NCBI RefSeq assembly: GCF_009873495.1 | Contig: NZ_CP046703.1 | Location: forward strand, 1,612,001-1,676,000 | Origin: Nostoc sp. ATCC 53789 | GTDB taxonomy: Bacteria > Cyanobacteriota > Cyanobacteriia > Cyanobacteriales > Nostocaceae | Reading direction: 5' to 3' | Length of the DNA stretch: 64,000 bases | Shown: positions 47,387-57,989 of the stretch, one piece after another | How positions within the stretch are numbered: position 1 is the first letter of the stretch | Layout: each line of letters begins with the position of its first letter | Program-made: the position numbers and the translations under genes | Notes under the pieces: model-generated | Told to the model about the DNA's origin: nothing | Seen by the model: only the letters and a program-made list of their open reading frames with translations | The model's database searches: none

Positions 47387-50300
47387 AACCCAGACTGCAC
47401 CATACAACTATTTTCAACCTGAAGATGATGGGGGTGATGCCAGTAGCTCTCAGCCTCGTTTTGTATCCTGCCATAGTTAAGGCAGAACTTACAAATGAAA
47501 ATCTTTTTTTCCCCGATTCGCCTTCACAATCAGACAAAGGTGTCGAAGATCCTGAATTTTCAAGGGATCTAGAAAACCTCTCTTTTAAGACGGGAGAGGC
47601 TTTGAATTCTCCCCCATCCTTACAAGCTACGCTGTACACACAAGTTATCGAATTACCCCACCCTAACCCTCCCCTTGGAAAGGGGAGGGAACTAGATTTT
47701 CTTTCCCCCCTTTACAAGGGGGGATTAAGGGGGGTAAAACCCGGATCTCAAAGTAACTCCGATTTGCGTGTACACGGTAGATCCTTACAAGAGAAGGAGG
47801 CTAGAAGTTTGGTTTTTCCAAATAATGTGAAAAACCAGGATGAGGATCAAGCGGATCGGAATAAAGTTGCTGAAAAAAGTATAGATTCAAGTTCTCCCCA
47901 TCTTTTGGGAAGTTCTGACAAGCAACTTCTACCTCTTGAACTTCCTTCAACTAATACTTTAATTTCAGATGTTCAGCCAAGTGAAACGGAAATACAAGTA
48001 TTTCAACCAGCAACTTCTGTTGATTTGCCCAGAGGTTTACGCAAACTAGCAGGAATTAAGAATGAAGAACGCAAAGACACAAAAATAGAGCTTCAAACTT
48101 CTCCAACGGAAATAAAAGCATTTCAACCAGCAACTTCTGTTGATTTGCCCAGAGGCTTACGCAAAATAGCTGGAGTAACTGAGGAAAATCAGAAAATTCC
48201 CCCCGCTTCCCCCATCTCTACAGGAATAAAATTCCTGATGCCAACTGCTAACAACATTGTGGATGTTCCTGCTACCACAGTGATTGTGCAATTCCCCGTT
48301 GGAAGCGCAGTAGAATTACGGTCTAATGGTGTATTAGTAGATCCTTCCTCAATTGGACGAACAGAAAGCGATGCCAATACTAATTTAGTAACGCAGACAT
48401 GGTATGGTGTTTCGTTAAAAGAAGGTAATAACACCATCTCTGCACAAGTAGTAGGAGGGACAGAACCTCCTGTAACGGTGCAAGTCGTAGTCCGGGGAGC
48501 GCCACAGCAAATAACCTTAGAAACTGTTGAGTCTCGTATCCCGGCGGATGGACGTTCTACAGCTACAATCAGAGGTCAACTGATCGATGCAAGTGGTAAT
48601 CGCTCTAATCGTGATGCTGTTATCACTTTGATACCTACTGCTGGGGAGTTGGTTGGGAAAGACTTCAAACCCGATGAACCCGGATTTCAAGTAGAGGCGA
48701 AAGCGGGGCAATTTACGGCTAAGTTGCGATCGCAACTCAAAGCCCAAACTGTCACAATTCGCGCCATCGCTAATAATTTAGAAGCCTTTACCCAACTACA
48801 ATTTGAAACCTCACTGCGTCCGAGTTTGGTTACTGGCGTAATAGATTTACGTTTGGGCGCTAGAGGTACAGATTATTACGGAAGTTTCCGTGATTTTCTC
48901 CCGCCTGACAAAGATAACAGAACGCAGTTAGATTTCCACTCGGCGATATTTGCCACTGGTGCGATCGGAGAATGGTTGTTTACAGGCGCATACAACAGTT
49001 CTCGTAACCTCAATGAAGATTGCAATTGCGATAATCGCCTGTTTAGAACTTACCAATCCAGCGAGCAAAATTATCCTGTCTACGGCGATAGCTCGCAAGT
49101 TGATGTCGTTGCTCCTTCCATTGACAGCCTATATGTGCGTTTGGAGCGTTCAACTGGTATCCCCGGAGCCGATCCTGATTATGCCATGTGGGGTGACTAC
49201 AACACAGAAGAATTTGCGCGGCGATCGCAGCAGTTTACTTCTATCACCCGACAACTTCACGGTTTTAAAGCTAACTACAACTTAGGGAACCTACAAGTTA
49301 CAGGTTTGTATGGCAACCACTTAGAAGCTTTCCAGCGAGATACTATTGCTCCCGATGGTACTAGCGGTTATTACTTCCTCTCTCGCAGAATACTACAACC
49401 AGGTAGTGAAAATGTCTTTATTGAGTTAGAAGAACTCAATCGTCCTGGAACTGTACTAGAACGGAAACAGCTTAACCGTGGCCCAGACTATGAAATCGAT
49501 TACGATCGCGGTACTTTATTATTCCGCGAACCTATCCTTCGTACCGATATCGATCAAACCGGACAAGTATTGGTACGCCGGATTGTTGTTAGCTATCAAT
49601 ATGACAGCGAAGATTCTGATAGCAATATCTATGCTGGTCGTTTGCAATATAACCTTTCCCGCAAACTTAACCAGGAAAGTTGGATAGGAGCAACTTATGT
49701 CCAAGAAAATCAGGGAGTACGTGATTTTCAACTCTACGGTGCAGATGCGCTGATTTCTTTGGGTAATCAAGGTAGGTTAATTGCAGAATATGCCCATTCC
49801 ACTAATGATTCTGATGTTGTAGGAAAGGTTAGTGGTGAAGCATATCGGTTGGAAGCTGAGGGACAAATTACTAACGGGATTCAAGGTCGTGCCTATTATC
49901 GCTTTGCCGATACAGGTTTTGCTAATAATGCCACTATCAGCTTTGTCCCAGGACAAACCCGTTATGGAGCGCAGGTTACAGCTAAACTCACTTCAACTAC
50001 AAACGTCAGGGCGCAGTACGACCACGAAGACAATTTTGGCATTGCTCCCCAACCCTTAGATACCTTTGAAGAACTATTTGCACCCCGCTATGAGTCGATA
50101 CCTGGTAGTAAAGTTGATAATTCCCTAACGACAATTTCCGCCGGGATTCAACAACGCCTGGGTAGTGCCATTATTGATGTGGATTGGATTCATCGTCATC
50201 GGGAAGACCGCATTCCCGACAGCGCCCTCAGTGGTACTTCTGACCAAGTGCGATCGCGTTTTACAGTTCCTATTGCTAAAAATCTGACTTTCCAAGCCCA

Positions 50301-51537
50301 AAATGAAATCAGTTTATCTTCCCAAAAAGATAGTGTTTACCCAGACCGTACCATCTTCGGGCTAAATTGGGCAGCAATTCCTGGTGTAAATATCAGTTTG
50401 GCCCAACAGTTTTACACTAGTGGTCAATATTCGGGTAATTCCATCACCAGCTTGAGTGTCAACGGTGAACACAAACTTGGATCGGATACTACCTTGACTG
50501 GTCGTTACTCAATTTTGGGTGGTGCAAATGAAATGACTACCCAAGGGGCGATTGGTCTAAATAACCGTTGGACTATTGCTTCGGGATTGCGGCTGAATGT
50601 TGCTTACGAACACGTATTTGGCAACTTCTTCGGACGGACTGCGGCGGGTCAACAATATGCCCAACCCTTCGCCTTTGGTCAATCAGCATCTGCGATCGGA
50701 TTTGATGGTGGCGATAGCTATAGCGTGGGGCTGGAATACAGTGATAATCCGCAGTTTCAAGCCAGTGCCCGTTACGAACATCGTTCTTCTTCTGGTGGTA
50801 GCAATACAGTAATTACCGCAGGTGCTGCGGGTAAAATTTCTCCGGCTCTCACCGCATTGGTACGTTATCAACAAGCTGGTTCATCCAATCAAAAGCTTTC
50901 AGGACTGGGAGACACAGCTACTTTAAAGTTGGGACTAGCTTATCGTGACCCCAATAGCGATAAATTTAATGCCTTATTGCGTTATGAATATCGCAAAAAT
51001 CCATCAACTATCCCTGACACCATCCTCTTAGGTAGTGGTACGGGTTCTGAAGACCATACTTTTGCTTTAGAAGCTATTTACGCTCCTAACTGGCAATGGG
51101 AGTTCTATGGTAAGTATGCCTTGCGTAACAGCACTTCTTACATAGCCAGCGATTTAGCTGGTACAAATACAGTAAATCTGGGCCAATTACGCGCTACCTA
51201 TCGTTTGGGATATAGCTGGGATTTGGTGGGTGAGGCTCGTGTAATTAGTCAGTCTAGCTACAGCGAAACAGGCTTTGTAGTAGAAACAGGCTATTATCTC
51301 ACGCCTAACCTGCGTGTTTCTGCTGGATATGTATTTGGTAAAGTTGATGACCGGGATTTCTCAGGAACACGTTCCGCAGGTGGCGCATATTTGGGTGTCA
51401 GCGTCAAACTCAACGAACTATTTGATGGCTTTGGACAGCAAAAACCAGTGCCACGTCAGCCACAGGAATCTGCAATGAATACTTTGGTTGGTAAACTCAA
51501 GGCTGCAACGAAGGGGATACAAAAGCGTGAAATATAA
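47383..51537 (+). CDS. Large outer-membrane beta-barrel protein D
   Basis: 1384 residues. Signal peptide about 1-34 (MGVMPVALSLVLYPAIVKA). Low-complexity linker to about 290, containing a translated palindromic DNA repeat (about 91-119) and two near-identical 40-residue units (FQPATSVDLPRGLRK). Then a beta-sandwich (about 285-365), an invasin/Big_1-like Ig domain (about 367-480, VESRIPADGRSTATIRGQLI), and a long beta-strand-rich barrel region (about 480-1365) with alternating aromatic strands. The last residues are a basic tail. It is probably the outer-membrane export or anchoring partner for the DUF11 proteins around it. Confidence 0.75.
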   Translation: MKPRLHHTTIFNLKMMGVMPVALSLVLYPAIVKAELTNENLFFPDSPSQSDKGVEDPEFSRDLENLSFKTGEALNSPPSLQATLYTQVIELPHPNPPLGKGRELDFLSPLYKGGLRGVKPGSQSNSDLRVHGRSLQEKEARSLVFPNNVKNQDEDQADRNKVAEKSIDSSSPHLLGSSDKQLLPLELPSTNTLISDVQPSETEIQVFQPATSVDLPRGLRKLAGIKNEERKDTKIELQTSPTEIKAFQPATSVDLPRGLRKIAGVTEENQKIPPASPISTGIKFLMPTANNIVDVPATTVIVQFPVGSAVELRSNGVLVDPSSIGRTESDANTNLVTQTWYGVSLKEGNNTISAQVVGGTEPPVTVQVVVRGAPQQITLETVESRIPADGRSTATIRGQLIDASGNRSNRDAVITLIPTAGELVGKDFKPDEPGFQVEAKAGQFTAKLRSQLKAQTVTIRAIANNLEAFTQLQFETSLRPSLVTGVIDLRLGARGTDYYGSFRDFLPPDKDNRTQLDFHSAIFATGAIGEWLFTGAYNSSRNLNEDCNCDNRLFRTYQSSEQNYPVYGDSSQVDVVAPSIDSLYVRLERSTGIPGADPDYAMWGDYNTEEFARRSQQFTSITRQLHGFKANYNLGNLQVTGLYGNHLEAFQRDTIAPDGTSGYYFLSRRILQPGSENVFIELEELNRPGTVLERKQLNRGPDYEIDYDRGTLLFREPILRTDIDQTGQVLVRRIVVSYQYDSEDSDSNIYAGRLQYNLSRKLNQESWIGATYVQENQGVRDFQLYGADALISLGNQGRLIAEYAHSTNDSDVVGKVSGEAYRLEAEGQITNGIQGRAYYRFADTGFANNATISFVPGQTRYGAQVTAKLTSTTNVRAQYDHEDNFGIAPQPLDTFEELFAPRYESIPGSKVDNSLTTISAGIQQRLGSAIIDVDWIHRHREDRIPDSALSGTSDQVRSRFTVPIAKNLTFQAQNEISLSSQKDSVYPDRTIFGLNWAAIPGVNISLAQQFYTSGQYSGNSITSLSVNGEHKLGSDTTLTGRYSILGGANEMTTQGAIGLNNRWTIASGLRLNVAYEHVFGNFFGRTAAGQQYAQPFAFGQSASAIGFDGGDSYSVGLEYSDNPQFQASARYEHRSSSGGSNTVITAGAAGKISPALTALVRYQQAGSSNQKLSGLGDTATLKLGLAYRDPNSDKFNALLRYEYRKNPSTIPDTILLGSGTGSEDHTFALEAIYAPNWQWEFYGKYALRNSTSYIASDLAGTNTVNLGQLRATYRLGYSWDLVGEARVISQSSYSETGFVVETGYYLTPNLRVSAGYVFGKVDDRDFSGTRSAGGAYLGVSVKLNELFDGFGQQKPVPRQPQESAMNTLVGKLKAATKGIQKREI
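47650..47740 (+). repeat. Palindromic repeat inside a coding gene
   Basis: A C/G-rich intergenic-type repeat (CCTCCCCTTGGAAAGGGGAG and TTTACAAGGGGGGATTAAGG) lies in frame within gene D and encodes a Pro/Gly-rich segment HPNPPLGKGRELDFLSPLYK. This is a repeat normally expected between genes. Confidence 0.6.
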
Positions 51538-51710
51538 AACAACTATTTAATAAAAACACTACCACTATCAATCTGAATACAAATGGTAGATTATTTACGA
51601 TTTCGGGAAAGCTAGAGACTGAAGATTTGTTTGAGGATAATCAGTCCTCATTGATGATTATGGTTCAGGTAATCAATATTTTTTAAAGGTTATTTTATGG
51701 TGATTTACTA

Positions 51711-54119
51711 ATGAAGAATTTATGGCAAAATCTTAATATTTTTAGCTGGGGACTTCTCGGTGCGACATTAGTACTTCAACCTACAGTAGCGCAAGCTCAA
51801 TATATCCAGCGATCGTTCCTAAATCCCAGCTTTGAGCAACCTGTTTTTAGTAATAGTTGTTACATTCAAGTGGATGAAAGTCAGATCCCCGGGTGGACAA
51901 CAACTCATAGTACCAAGCAAGGGACAGCTTCTTGTGCAACTACTGGTTTCACTACATTAGGTCACATCATTGAAATTTGGACAAAAGGATTTAATGGTGT
52001 TAACACAGCAACTGGTGCAGGAAACCAATTTGCTGAGTTAAATGCTGAAGAAGCTTCTGAATTATATCAGAATCTATGTCTATATCAAAATGAAACAATT
52101 ACGTTCTCTCTCCTACACCGTGGGCGGTCAAAACCAGATATTGCTGATGTAGCCAATTTTTTAATTGGACTATATACCGATCCAACAGCAACTGTTTTTG
52201 GCAAATTTTCAACAACTAACAATGGAACAGTTACGGCACAACCTGTCGCACAAAATGGTGCAACTATTCCTACTGTCACTAACAATAACGCTGGAAATGG
52301 CTGGGTGCGATACTCTGGAACTGTTCCTTACACTGGGGCTTCAGCAAATAAACCTGTAGGGTTTGCGGCCGTTTCTACGGGGGGTGGGAACAATACTATA
52401 GGTAATTTCCTTGATGACGTGCAATTTGCTGGTAAACCGGTGCTTGAGTTCACGGCGAGTTCAGGTGGTGCAGCAGAATCGGAAACTACCCCTACTACTA
52501 ACCCACCTAAACTTAGGATTGTTGGTTTAGTGCCAACTGGGGGGATCAGTGTTCCGATTTCCGTTTCTGGTACAGCCGTTTTGGGTACAGACTACAATAC
52601 AACATCAGGCACATCCACTTTTAATATTACTATCCCTGCGGGCAACTACGACGGCAGTGATGCTACTAGTGTCTTTACCATTCCTTTTACTGTCATTAAT
52701 AACAACGTTCCTCAAGGTGTGAGGACAATCGTATTCACCATACAAACTTCAACTAGTTTTTTCGCCAGTTCAACAACGACTTGTGGTGGTTCCCCAACGA
52801 TCGCTTCCAGCTACACAATCTATGATGATGATTTTCTAAGCGGCAAGGTTTGGGATGATGCCGATAATAGCGCTAACAATACTTTTACTAATATCAATAC
52901 TGGTTCGGAAACTGGCACCAATGCAGGTGGGTTATTAAATGCTATTCTCGTTGATTCTAACAATAAGGTCTTAAAAACAACACCTGTCGCCGCAGATGGT
53001 ACTTATACTTTTCTCAATGTTCCCTTGAATCAAAGTAATGTTAAAATTATTTTAAGTACAACTGCTGGCACTATAGGTAATACTGCCCCTGCGACCTCCC
53101 TGCCGTCTAACTGGGTCAATACTAGCCCACTCACGACAGCTACTTTTAATACTGCTACAAACATCTCTAGTAAGGACTTTGGAATTGAGCAGTTGCCCAA
53201 TACTAATAATGTCACTGGATCTACAACAACAAATCCAGGGGGAACCAATACTGTACAAGTTCCAACACTATCTGGCACTGACCCGGAAGATGGCAACCTT
53301 GGTTCTGGCAACAGTTTCAAGATTGTTAGTCTGCCAACTAATGGAACTCTCTACTACAACGGTGTAGCTGTGACAGCGAATCAAATTATTACTAATTACG
53401 ATCCGACCAAATTAACAGTAGATCCGAACATAGATGGCGCTATAACCATCACTTTTACTGTAGCCGCAGTAGATAAAGCAGGCAAAGAAGATCCTACACC
53501 TGCTACGGTAACTATGCCATTAACTGCGTTATCAGCTGCCAAACCTCAGCTAATTTTAGTGAAACGCATCACCCGGATTAACAGCCAGAATTTAACTAGC
53601 ATTGTAGATGGTCGCAGCGACGTTTCTCCCAATGCTGCCAACTACGTAGCATCTCCTCGTGACACTGATGATGATAGCAGTAACACATGGCCCACTAATT
53701 ACTTACGCGGATTGATTAACGCTGGGATAGTCAAACCAGGAGATGAGTTAGAATACACTATCTACTTACTTTCCAATGGTTTAGGTAATGCAACTAGTGT
53801 CCAAATTTGTGATTTAGTTCCTGTCAATACTACTTTTATTCCCACTGCCTTTAATGGTCTAACTCCTAATGATGGTGGTTTATCAGGGGTAGATCAAGGT
53901 ATTGCTCTTGCGCTTGGTTCCAGCACTCCTACGGCTTATCTAACCAATGCACTGGATGGCGATCGCGGAAGCTTTTATCCTGCTAATGAGACAGTCCCAT
54001 CTTACTGCGGTGCTAACATCAATGGGGCAGTGGTGGTAAATATTACGCGAAGTCCAGATTTACCCAATCTCGTTAAAGATTTTTATGGTTTTGTCCGCTT
54101 CCGCGCTAAGGTGAAATAG
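51711..54119 (+). CDS. Exported modular surface protein E
   Basis: 802 residues. Signal peptide 1-29 (FSWGLLGATLVLQPTVAQA). Modules: an N-terminal carbohydrate-binding-like domain (about 30-245, FLNPSFEQPVF, GNQFAELNAEEASELYQNLC), a Calx-beta-like domain (about 260-375, VSGTAVLGTDYNTTSGTSTF), an SdrD-like module (about 380-485, SGKVWDDADNSANNTF), a cadherin-like domain and a C-terminal DUF11 unit (about 650-800, VKPGDELEYTIYLLSNGLG). No membrane anchor. It closes the five-gene surface cluster. Confidence 0.75.
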   Translation: MKNLWQNLNIFSWGLLGATLVLQPTVAQAQYIQRSFLNPSFEQPVFSNSCYIQVDESQIPGWTTTHSTKQGTASCATTGFTTLGHIIEIWTKGFNGVNTATGAGNQFAELNAEEASELYQNLCLYQNETITFSLLHRGRSKPDIADVANFLIGLYTDPTATVFGKFSTTNNGTVTAQPVAQNGATIPTVTNNNAGNGWVRYSGTVPYTGASANKPVGFAAVSTGGGNNTIGNFLDDVQFAGKPVLEFTASSGGAAESETTPTTNPPKLRIVGLVPTGGISVPISVSGTAVLGTDYNTTSGTSTFNITIPAGNYDGSDATSVFTIPFTVINNNVPQGVRTIVFTIQTSTSFFASSTTTCGGSPTIASSYTIYDDDFLSGKVWDDADNSANNTFTNINTGSETGTNAGGLLNAILVDSNNKVLKTTPVAADGTYTFLNVPLNQSNVKIILSTTAGTIGNTAPATSLPSNWVNTSPLTTATFNTATNISSKDFGIEQLPNTNNVTGSTTTNPGGTNTVQVPTLSGTDPEDGNLGSGNSFKIVSLPTNGTLYYNGVAVTANQIITNYDPTKLTVDPNIDGAITITFTVAAVDKAGKEDPTPATVTMPLTALSAAKPQLILVKRITRINSQNLTSIVDGRSDVSPNAANYVASPRDTDDDSSNTWPTNYLRGLINAGIVKPGDELEYTIYLLSNGLGNATSVQICDLVPVNTTFIPTAFNGLTPNDGGLSGVDQGIALALGSSTPTAYLTNALDGDRGSFYPANETVPSYCGANINGAVVVNITRSPDLPNLVKDFYGFVRFRAKVK

Positions 54120-54132
54120 CTTTGAGGAAGAA

Positions 54133-54172
54133 AAAAGGTTAAATATGAGGTTCCTTTTCCCCTTAACCTTTT
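54133..54172. terminator. Terminator between convergent genes
   Basis: AAAAGGTTAA (54133-54142) pairs with TTAACCTTTT (54163-54172). On the minus strand, T-rich sequence follows the stem, suiting miaB. Confidence 0.45.
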
Positions 54173-54188
54173 CCCTTTAACCCTCTTT

Positions 54189-55559
54189 TCATACTGGTAT
54201 GGCTTGTCTCACTTCAACTGGTTCACCCGTTAGGCTAAAAGGGCGAACTTCGGTAATTTTTACCTTCACTAACTGTCCTTTCAATTCTTTGATATCGCCA
54301 CTGAAGAATGTCAGACGATTACCATCAGTGCGTCCCATCACCTGGGTTTGATCTTTGGGATTTTGGTCTTCTACTAAAACTTCTTCGATGCGTCCAAAGT
54401 AACGTTGCGATCGCTCGGCTACTTTCAAGTTTCCTAGATGATTGAGCCTTTGGAGGCGATCGCTTTTAACTTCTTCACTTAGTTGATTGTCCCACAAAGC
54501 AGCAGGTGTCCCTGGACGCGGTGAATATGCTGCTGTGTTCAACATATCAAAGCCAATATCTTCCACCAGTTTCAAAGTATTTTCAAACTGTGCCTCTGTC
54601 TCCCCAGGAAAACCGACAATCGCATCAGCACTAATGGAAGCATCTGGCATATACCGCCGAATGGTATCGATAATCCGACGATATTTTTCATGGGTATAAC
54701 CCCGCGCCATCGCCTTCAAAAGTTCATTATCCCCAGATTGAAAGGGAATGTGGAAGTGTTTGCAGACTTTGGGTAACTCAGCGCAAGCCTTAATTAATCT
54801 CTCTGTAAAATAACGGGGATGGCTAGTAGCAAATCTTAATCTTTCAATTCCCGGCACATCATGGACGTAATAAAGTAAATCTGTGAAGTTGTGCAGATGC
54901 CGACCTTCTACTGTCGCTCCTGGTAAATCTCTACCGTAAGCGTCAATATTTTGACCAAGTAAAGTAATTTCCTTGTAACCTTGCCGTCCTAATTCTTCCA
55001 TTTCAGCCCGGATCGCTGACGGTGTGCGAGATTGTTCAATACCGCGCACATTCGGAACTACGCAATAGGTGCAGCGTTCGTTACAGCCGTAAATTACATT
55101 TACCCAAGCTGTGACTTTACTATCCCGTCGCGGTTGGGTGATATCTTCAATAATATGAACAGACTCGGTTGCCACAACTTGGTTGCCGTCAAACACTGAC
55201 TCCAGCAAATCTTTAAGACGGTTGGCGTGTTGTGGCCCCATTACCAAGTCTAATTCTGGGACTCGCCGCAATAGCGCTTCACCTTCTTGCTGGGCAACGC
55301 AACCAGCAACTATGAGGGTTAAATCAGGTTTTTCATGTTTGCGCTTCGCTTGTCTGCCAAGGTAAGAATATACCTTTTGCTCGGCATTATCCCGAATTGT
55401 GCAGGTATTGTAGAGAATTACATCTGCATTATTCGGATCTTCTGACCATTCAAAGCCCATGTCTTCCAAAACGCCAGCCATGCGCTCTGAGTCAGCTTTA
55501 TTCATCTGACAGCCGAAAGTAGTGATGTGGTAGTGGCGTTTAGAAGTGGTCATGGGCAA
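54189..55559 (-). CDS. miaB: tRNA methylthiotransferase MiaB
   Basis: 456 residues. Radical-SAM methylthiotransferase making ms2i6A at tRNA position 37. Order: UPF0004 domain with three Cys ([35 protein letters not shown]), radical-SAM cluster [11 protein letters not shown] (about 160-170), and a C-terminal TRAM domain (about 390-450, [20 protein letters not shown]). Full length and typical. The first Met or the Met two codons later can be the start. Monocistronic. Confidence 0.96.
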   Translation of the reverse strand: MPMTTSKRHYHITTFGCQMNKADSERMAGVLEDMGFEWSEDPNNADVILYNTCTIRDNAEQKVYSYLGRQAKRKHEKPDLTLIVAGCVAQQEGEALLRRVPELDLVMGPQHANRLKDLLESVFDGNQVVATESVHIIEDITQPRRDSKVTAWVNVIYGCNERCTYCVVPNVRGIEQSRTPSAIRAEMEELGRQGYKEITLLGQNIDAYGRDLPGATVEGRHLHNFTDLLYYVHDVPGIERLRFATSHPRYFTERLIKACAELPKVCKHFHIPFQSGDNELLKAMARGYTHEKYRRIIDTIRRYMPDASISADAIVGFPGETEAQFENTLKLVEDIGFDMLNTAAYSPRPGTPAALWDNQLSEEVKSDRLQRLNHLGNLKVAERSQRYFGRIEEVLVEDQNPKDQTQVMGRTDGNRLTFFSGDIKELKGQLVKVKITEVRPFSLTGEPVEVRQAIPV

Positions 55560-55689
55560 TTCTGCTTAATCAGCGTAATGTATGTAAGGTTTTTTTTATT
55601 CTAACCCGCGTAAGGCAGTGACCAGATGCGATATGTTTTTTAACGCAGAGGAACGCTAAGGGAAACGCAGAGGTAACGCGGAGGGGTTA

Positions 55690-57123
55690 TTAGGCTGGGT
55701 TCCATGTGCCGTGGAAGCTGTGGGGGATGACGCTGGGTAATCCTAGTTTGCAAACGGGTTCGGCATCCAGGCGATCGCTATCAAATACCCAAACTTCGCT
55801 ACTATGAGAATTACCATCGTAGACAACGGTTAACACCCAACTTTGTTCAGGGTTTTGGGTGTCTTGGGCGTGGATGGGTTCTGAAGGATAACAATTTTCT
55901 CCAAAGTCTGCTTCGGTGAGGGTTTCGGTTTTGTTGTCGTAGCGGGCGATCGCATTTGGTACTTCTTGGCTAATATCTGTTTCTGAACGGAATATTGACA
56001 TATATGTATACCGAGAAGCTTGTCCTACGTTTTGCTGTGGTACATTCGGAAATTCACAATGTCTGTTTAATAGTTGCTGAATTGACGTAACTTTGCCAGT
56101 TTGAGGATGCAAATGAACTCGCGTTAGTGTACTTTTAGCTGGGGTGTGAGTCTCACCTGTAGCTACTTCCTTGAGATATTGGTTAGTTTGAAAATCTTCA
56201 TAACGGGCAATATCTACAATCACTGAACCGCTAGCATCTACATAACCATTACCAAAATGCCATTGAAACCAAGGTTCGGTTTCTCCACGACTCACCACAG
56301 ATAGGGTTTCGCGATCGATAACTAAAATCTGAGTTCCTAATTTAGGTTGCCACTCTAGCGAATCACTATAGTTGTTTATCCCTATTAGCACGGGTAAAAT
56401 ATTCAATCGCACTGGCGGAAGGAAAAATACAAGATACTGTCCTGCTAAAACAAAATCATGCATCACTGGTATACCGTCTAATTGGTATGCGGCTTGTTGG
56501 ATAATCCGGCCAGTCGAATCGCTTTTGTAAATATTCAGCGTCGTCTTTTGTCCAGGGCTGATGCCAAAGTTAAAAATCTCCCCTGTTTGTTCGTCACGCT
56601 TATAATGTGCGGAATAGCTTAATCCTTTAGTTAACCCCCCTAAATCATCTTCGCCCCAAGTTTCTAAAGTTTGTAAATCGAGGGCGTGAGGTTTACCACC
56701 TTCCCACAGTGCCAAAAGTTTATCTGGAAGTGCTAGCACCGAAGTGTTGGCAGCATTTTTGAGGGGCTTTTGCCATTGATTCCAAATTGGCCCTGGTGCA
56801 GTCATGCCATAATTGCCGTAGAGTAGTTTACCTGCTGCGGCTTCTTCTTGATAGCCAGAGGTTTGCACGTAGCGATAAACCCCGGTTGCACCTGCATCAG
56901 TAAAATTTACAGCCAGAATTGCTCCATCTCCATCGAACCAGTGTCCCATGCGAACGCCACCGCGTTCTAGCCGTGCGGGGCCATTGCGGTAAAGTGTTCC
57001 ACGCAAGCCATCTGGGATTTTGCCAGAGATAATTGGCAATTGGGTAGAGGGGAATTCTTTTGCTGGTTTAGCGATCGCACCTGCCCAGTCTTTTTTAGTT
57101 GAATTTGGAGTAATAGTATGCAT
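55690..57123 (-). CDS. Carotenoid cleavage oxygenase
   Basis: 477 residues of the RPE65/apocarotenoid-oxygenase family. A seven-bladed propeller binds Fe(II) through four His: AHYKRDE, PVMHDFVLAG, a His in RVHLHPQTG or WFQWHFGNG, and VIPHSFHGTW at the C terminus. It cleaves carotenoid or apocarotenal double bonds to aldehydes; substrate cannot be read from sequence. ATG start. It is transcribed divergently from the globin gene 225 bp away. Confidence 0.9.
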   Translation of the reverse strand: MHTITPNSTKKDWAGAIAKPAKEFPSTQLPIISGKIPDGLRGTLYRNGPARLERGGVRMGHWFDGDGAILAVNFTDAGATGVYRYVQTSGYQEEAAAGKLLYGNYGMTAPGPIWNQWQKPLKNAANTSVLALPDKLLALWEGGKPHALDLQTLETWGEDDLGGLTKGLSYSAHYKRDEQTGEIFNFGISPGQKTTLNIYKSDSTGRIIQQAAYQLDGIPVMHDFVLAGQYLVFFLPPVRLNILPVLIGINNYSDSLEWQPKLGTQILVIDRETLSVVSRGETEPWFQWHFGNGYVDASGSVIVDIARYEDFQTNQYLKEVATGETHTPAKSTLTRVHLHPQTGKVTSIQQLLNRHCEFPNVPQQNVGQASRYTYMSIFRSETDISQEVPNAIARYDNKTETLTEADFGENCYPSEPIHAQDTQNPEQSWVLTVVYDGNSHSSEVWVFDSDRLDAEPVCKLGLPSVIPHSFHGTWNPA

Positions 57124-57348
57124 ATTAAATTAGTATCTGATAAATAATCAATCTATACAACTGCATTCTACAATTTCATCATGAATTAGTTGTATATTCA
57201 TGCGTTACGCTAAAGCCGTAACTCTTCCTGCTGGCTGACTCCTGACTTCTGAATTTTGGCTCCTGCTATATATGAGCTAGCTCATAGTAACTGCTAGAAA
57301 TAAACAGTAAATTCAAATCAATCAAGATTCTAAGCGGTTCCAAAAACT

Positions 57349-57810
57349 ATGGTTAGCCAACAAACAATAGATATCGTCAAATCTACAGCACCTGTTTTGA
57401 AAAAGAACGGTGAGCAAATCACAACTCGGATGTATGAAATCATGTTTCAAAATCATCCAGAAGTCAAAGAACAATTTAGTATGGCGGCTCAAGCAGATGG
57501 TTCTCAGCCTGCGAGATTAGCAACAGCAGTTTATAGCTATGCTAACCAAATTGATAATTTACCTGCTTTAAAGTCGATGGTAGAAAAGATTGCCCATCGT
57601 CATGTGCAGACTCATGTTACACCAGAGCAATATCCTATTGTTGGAGAAAGTTTACTGCAAGCCATGAAAGATGTTTTGGGAGACGCTGCTACAGAAGAAG
57701 TGATGGCGGCTTGGACTGAAGCTTATCAGGAATTGTCTGAAGTGTTCATTCACAGAGAACATGATATATATGTGGATGAAGAGAAAAAACCACAGCTTTT
57801 GCATTCTTAA
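57349..57810 (+). CDS. Single-domain haemoglobin
   Basis: 153 residues, a myoglobin-like globin close to the haem domain of flavohaemoglobins but without reductase domains. B-helix Tyr in ITTRMYEIMFQNHPEVKEQF (about 29), E-helix Gln/Leu region in YSYANQIDNLPAL, proximal His in KIAHRHVQTHVTPEQYPIVG (about 85). It binds oxygen or NO; dioxygenase use needs a separate reductase. It lies next to the divergent carotenoid oxygenase. Confidence 0.9.
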   Translation: MVSQQTIDIVKSTAPVLKKNGEQITTRMYEIMFQNHPEVKEQFSMAAQADGSQPARLATAVYSYANQIDNLPALKSMVEKIAHRHVQTHVTPEQYPIVGESLLQAMKDVLGDAATEEVMAAWTEAYQELSEVFIHREHDIYVDEEKKPQLLHS

Positions 57811-57884
57811 CAACAGGACTTAGAACTTAGTACAGCATTTCATTAATTCGTAGCAAATTAAATTTGGCAATATTCTACAATGCT

Positions 57885-57989
57885 AATGCGTCAGCTTGCG
57901 TTTTTAATGCGTCAGCTTGTATTGTTAATGTATCGGCTTGCATTGTTAATGCGTCAGCTTACATTGTTAATGTATCGGCTTGCATTAAA
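57885..57989 (+). repeat. 21-bp minisatellite (5 units)
   Basis: Five exact-length units alternating two variants, AATGCGTCAGCTTGCATTGT and AATGTATCGGCTTGCATTGT (plus T). It runs up to the 3' end of the HicB-like pseudogene. The unit length equals that of the repeat at 33081-33353, but the sequence is unrelated. Confidence 0.88.
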
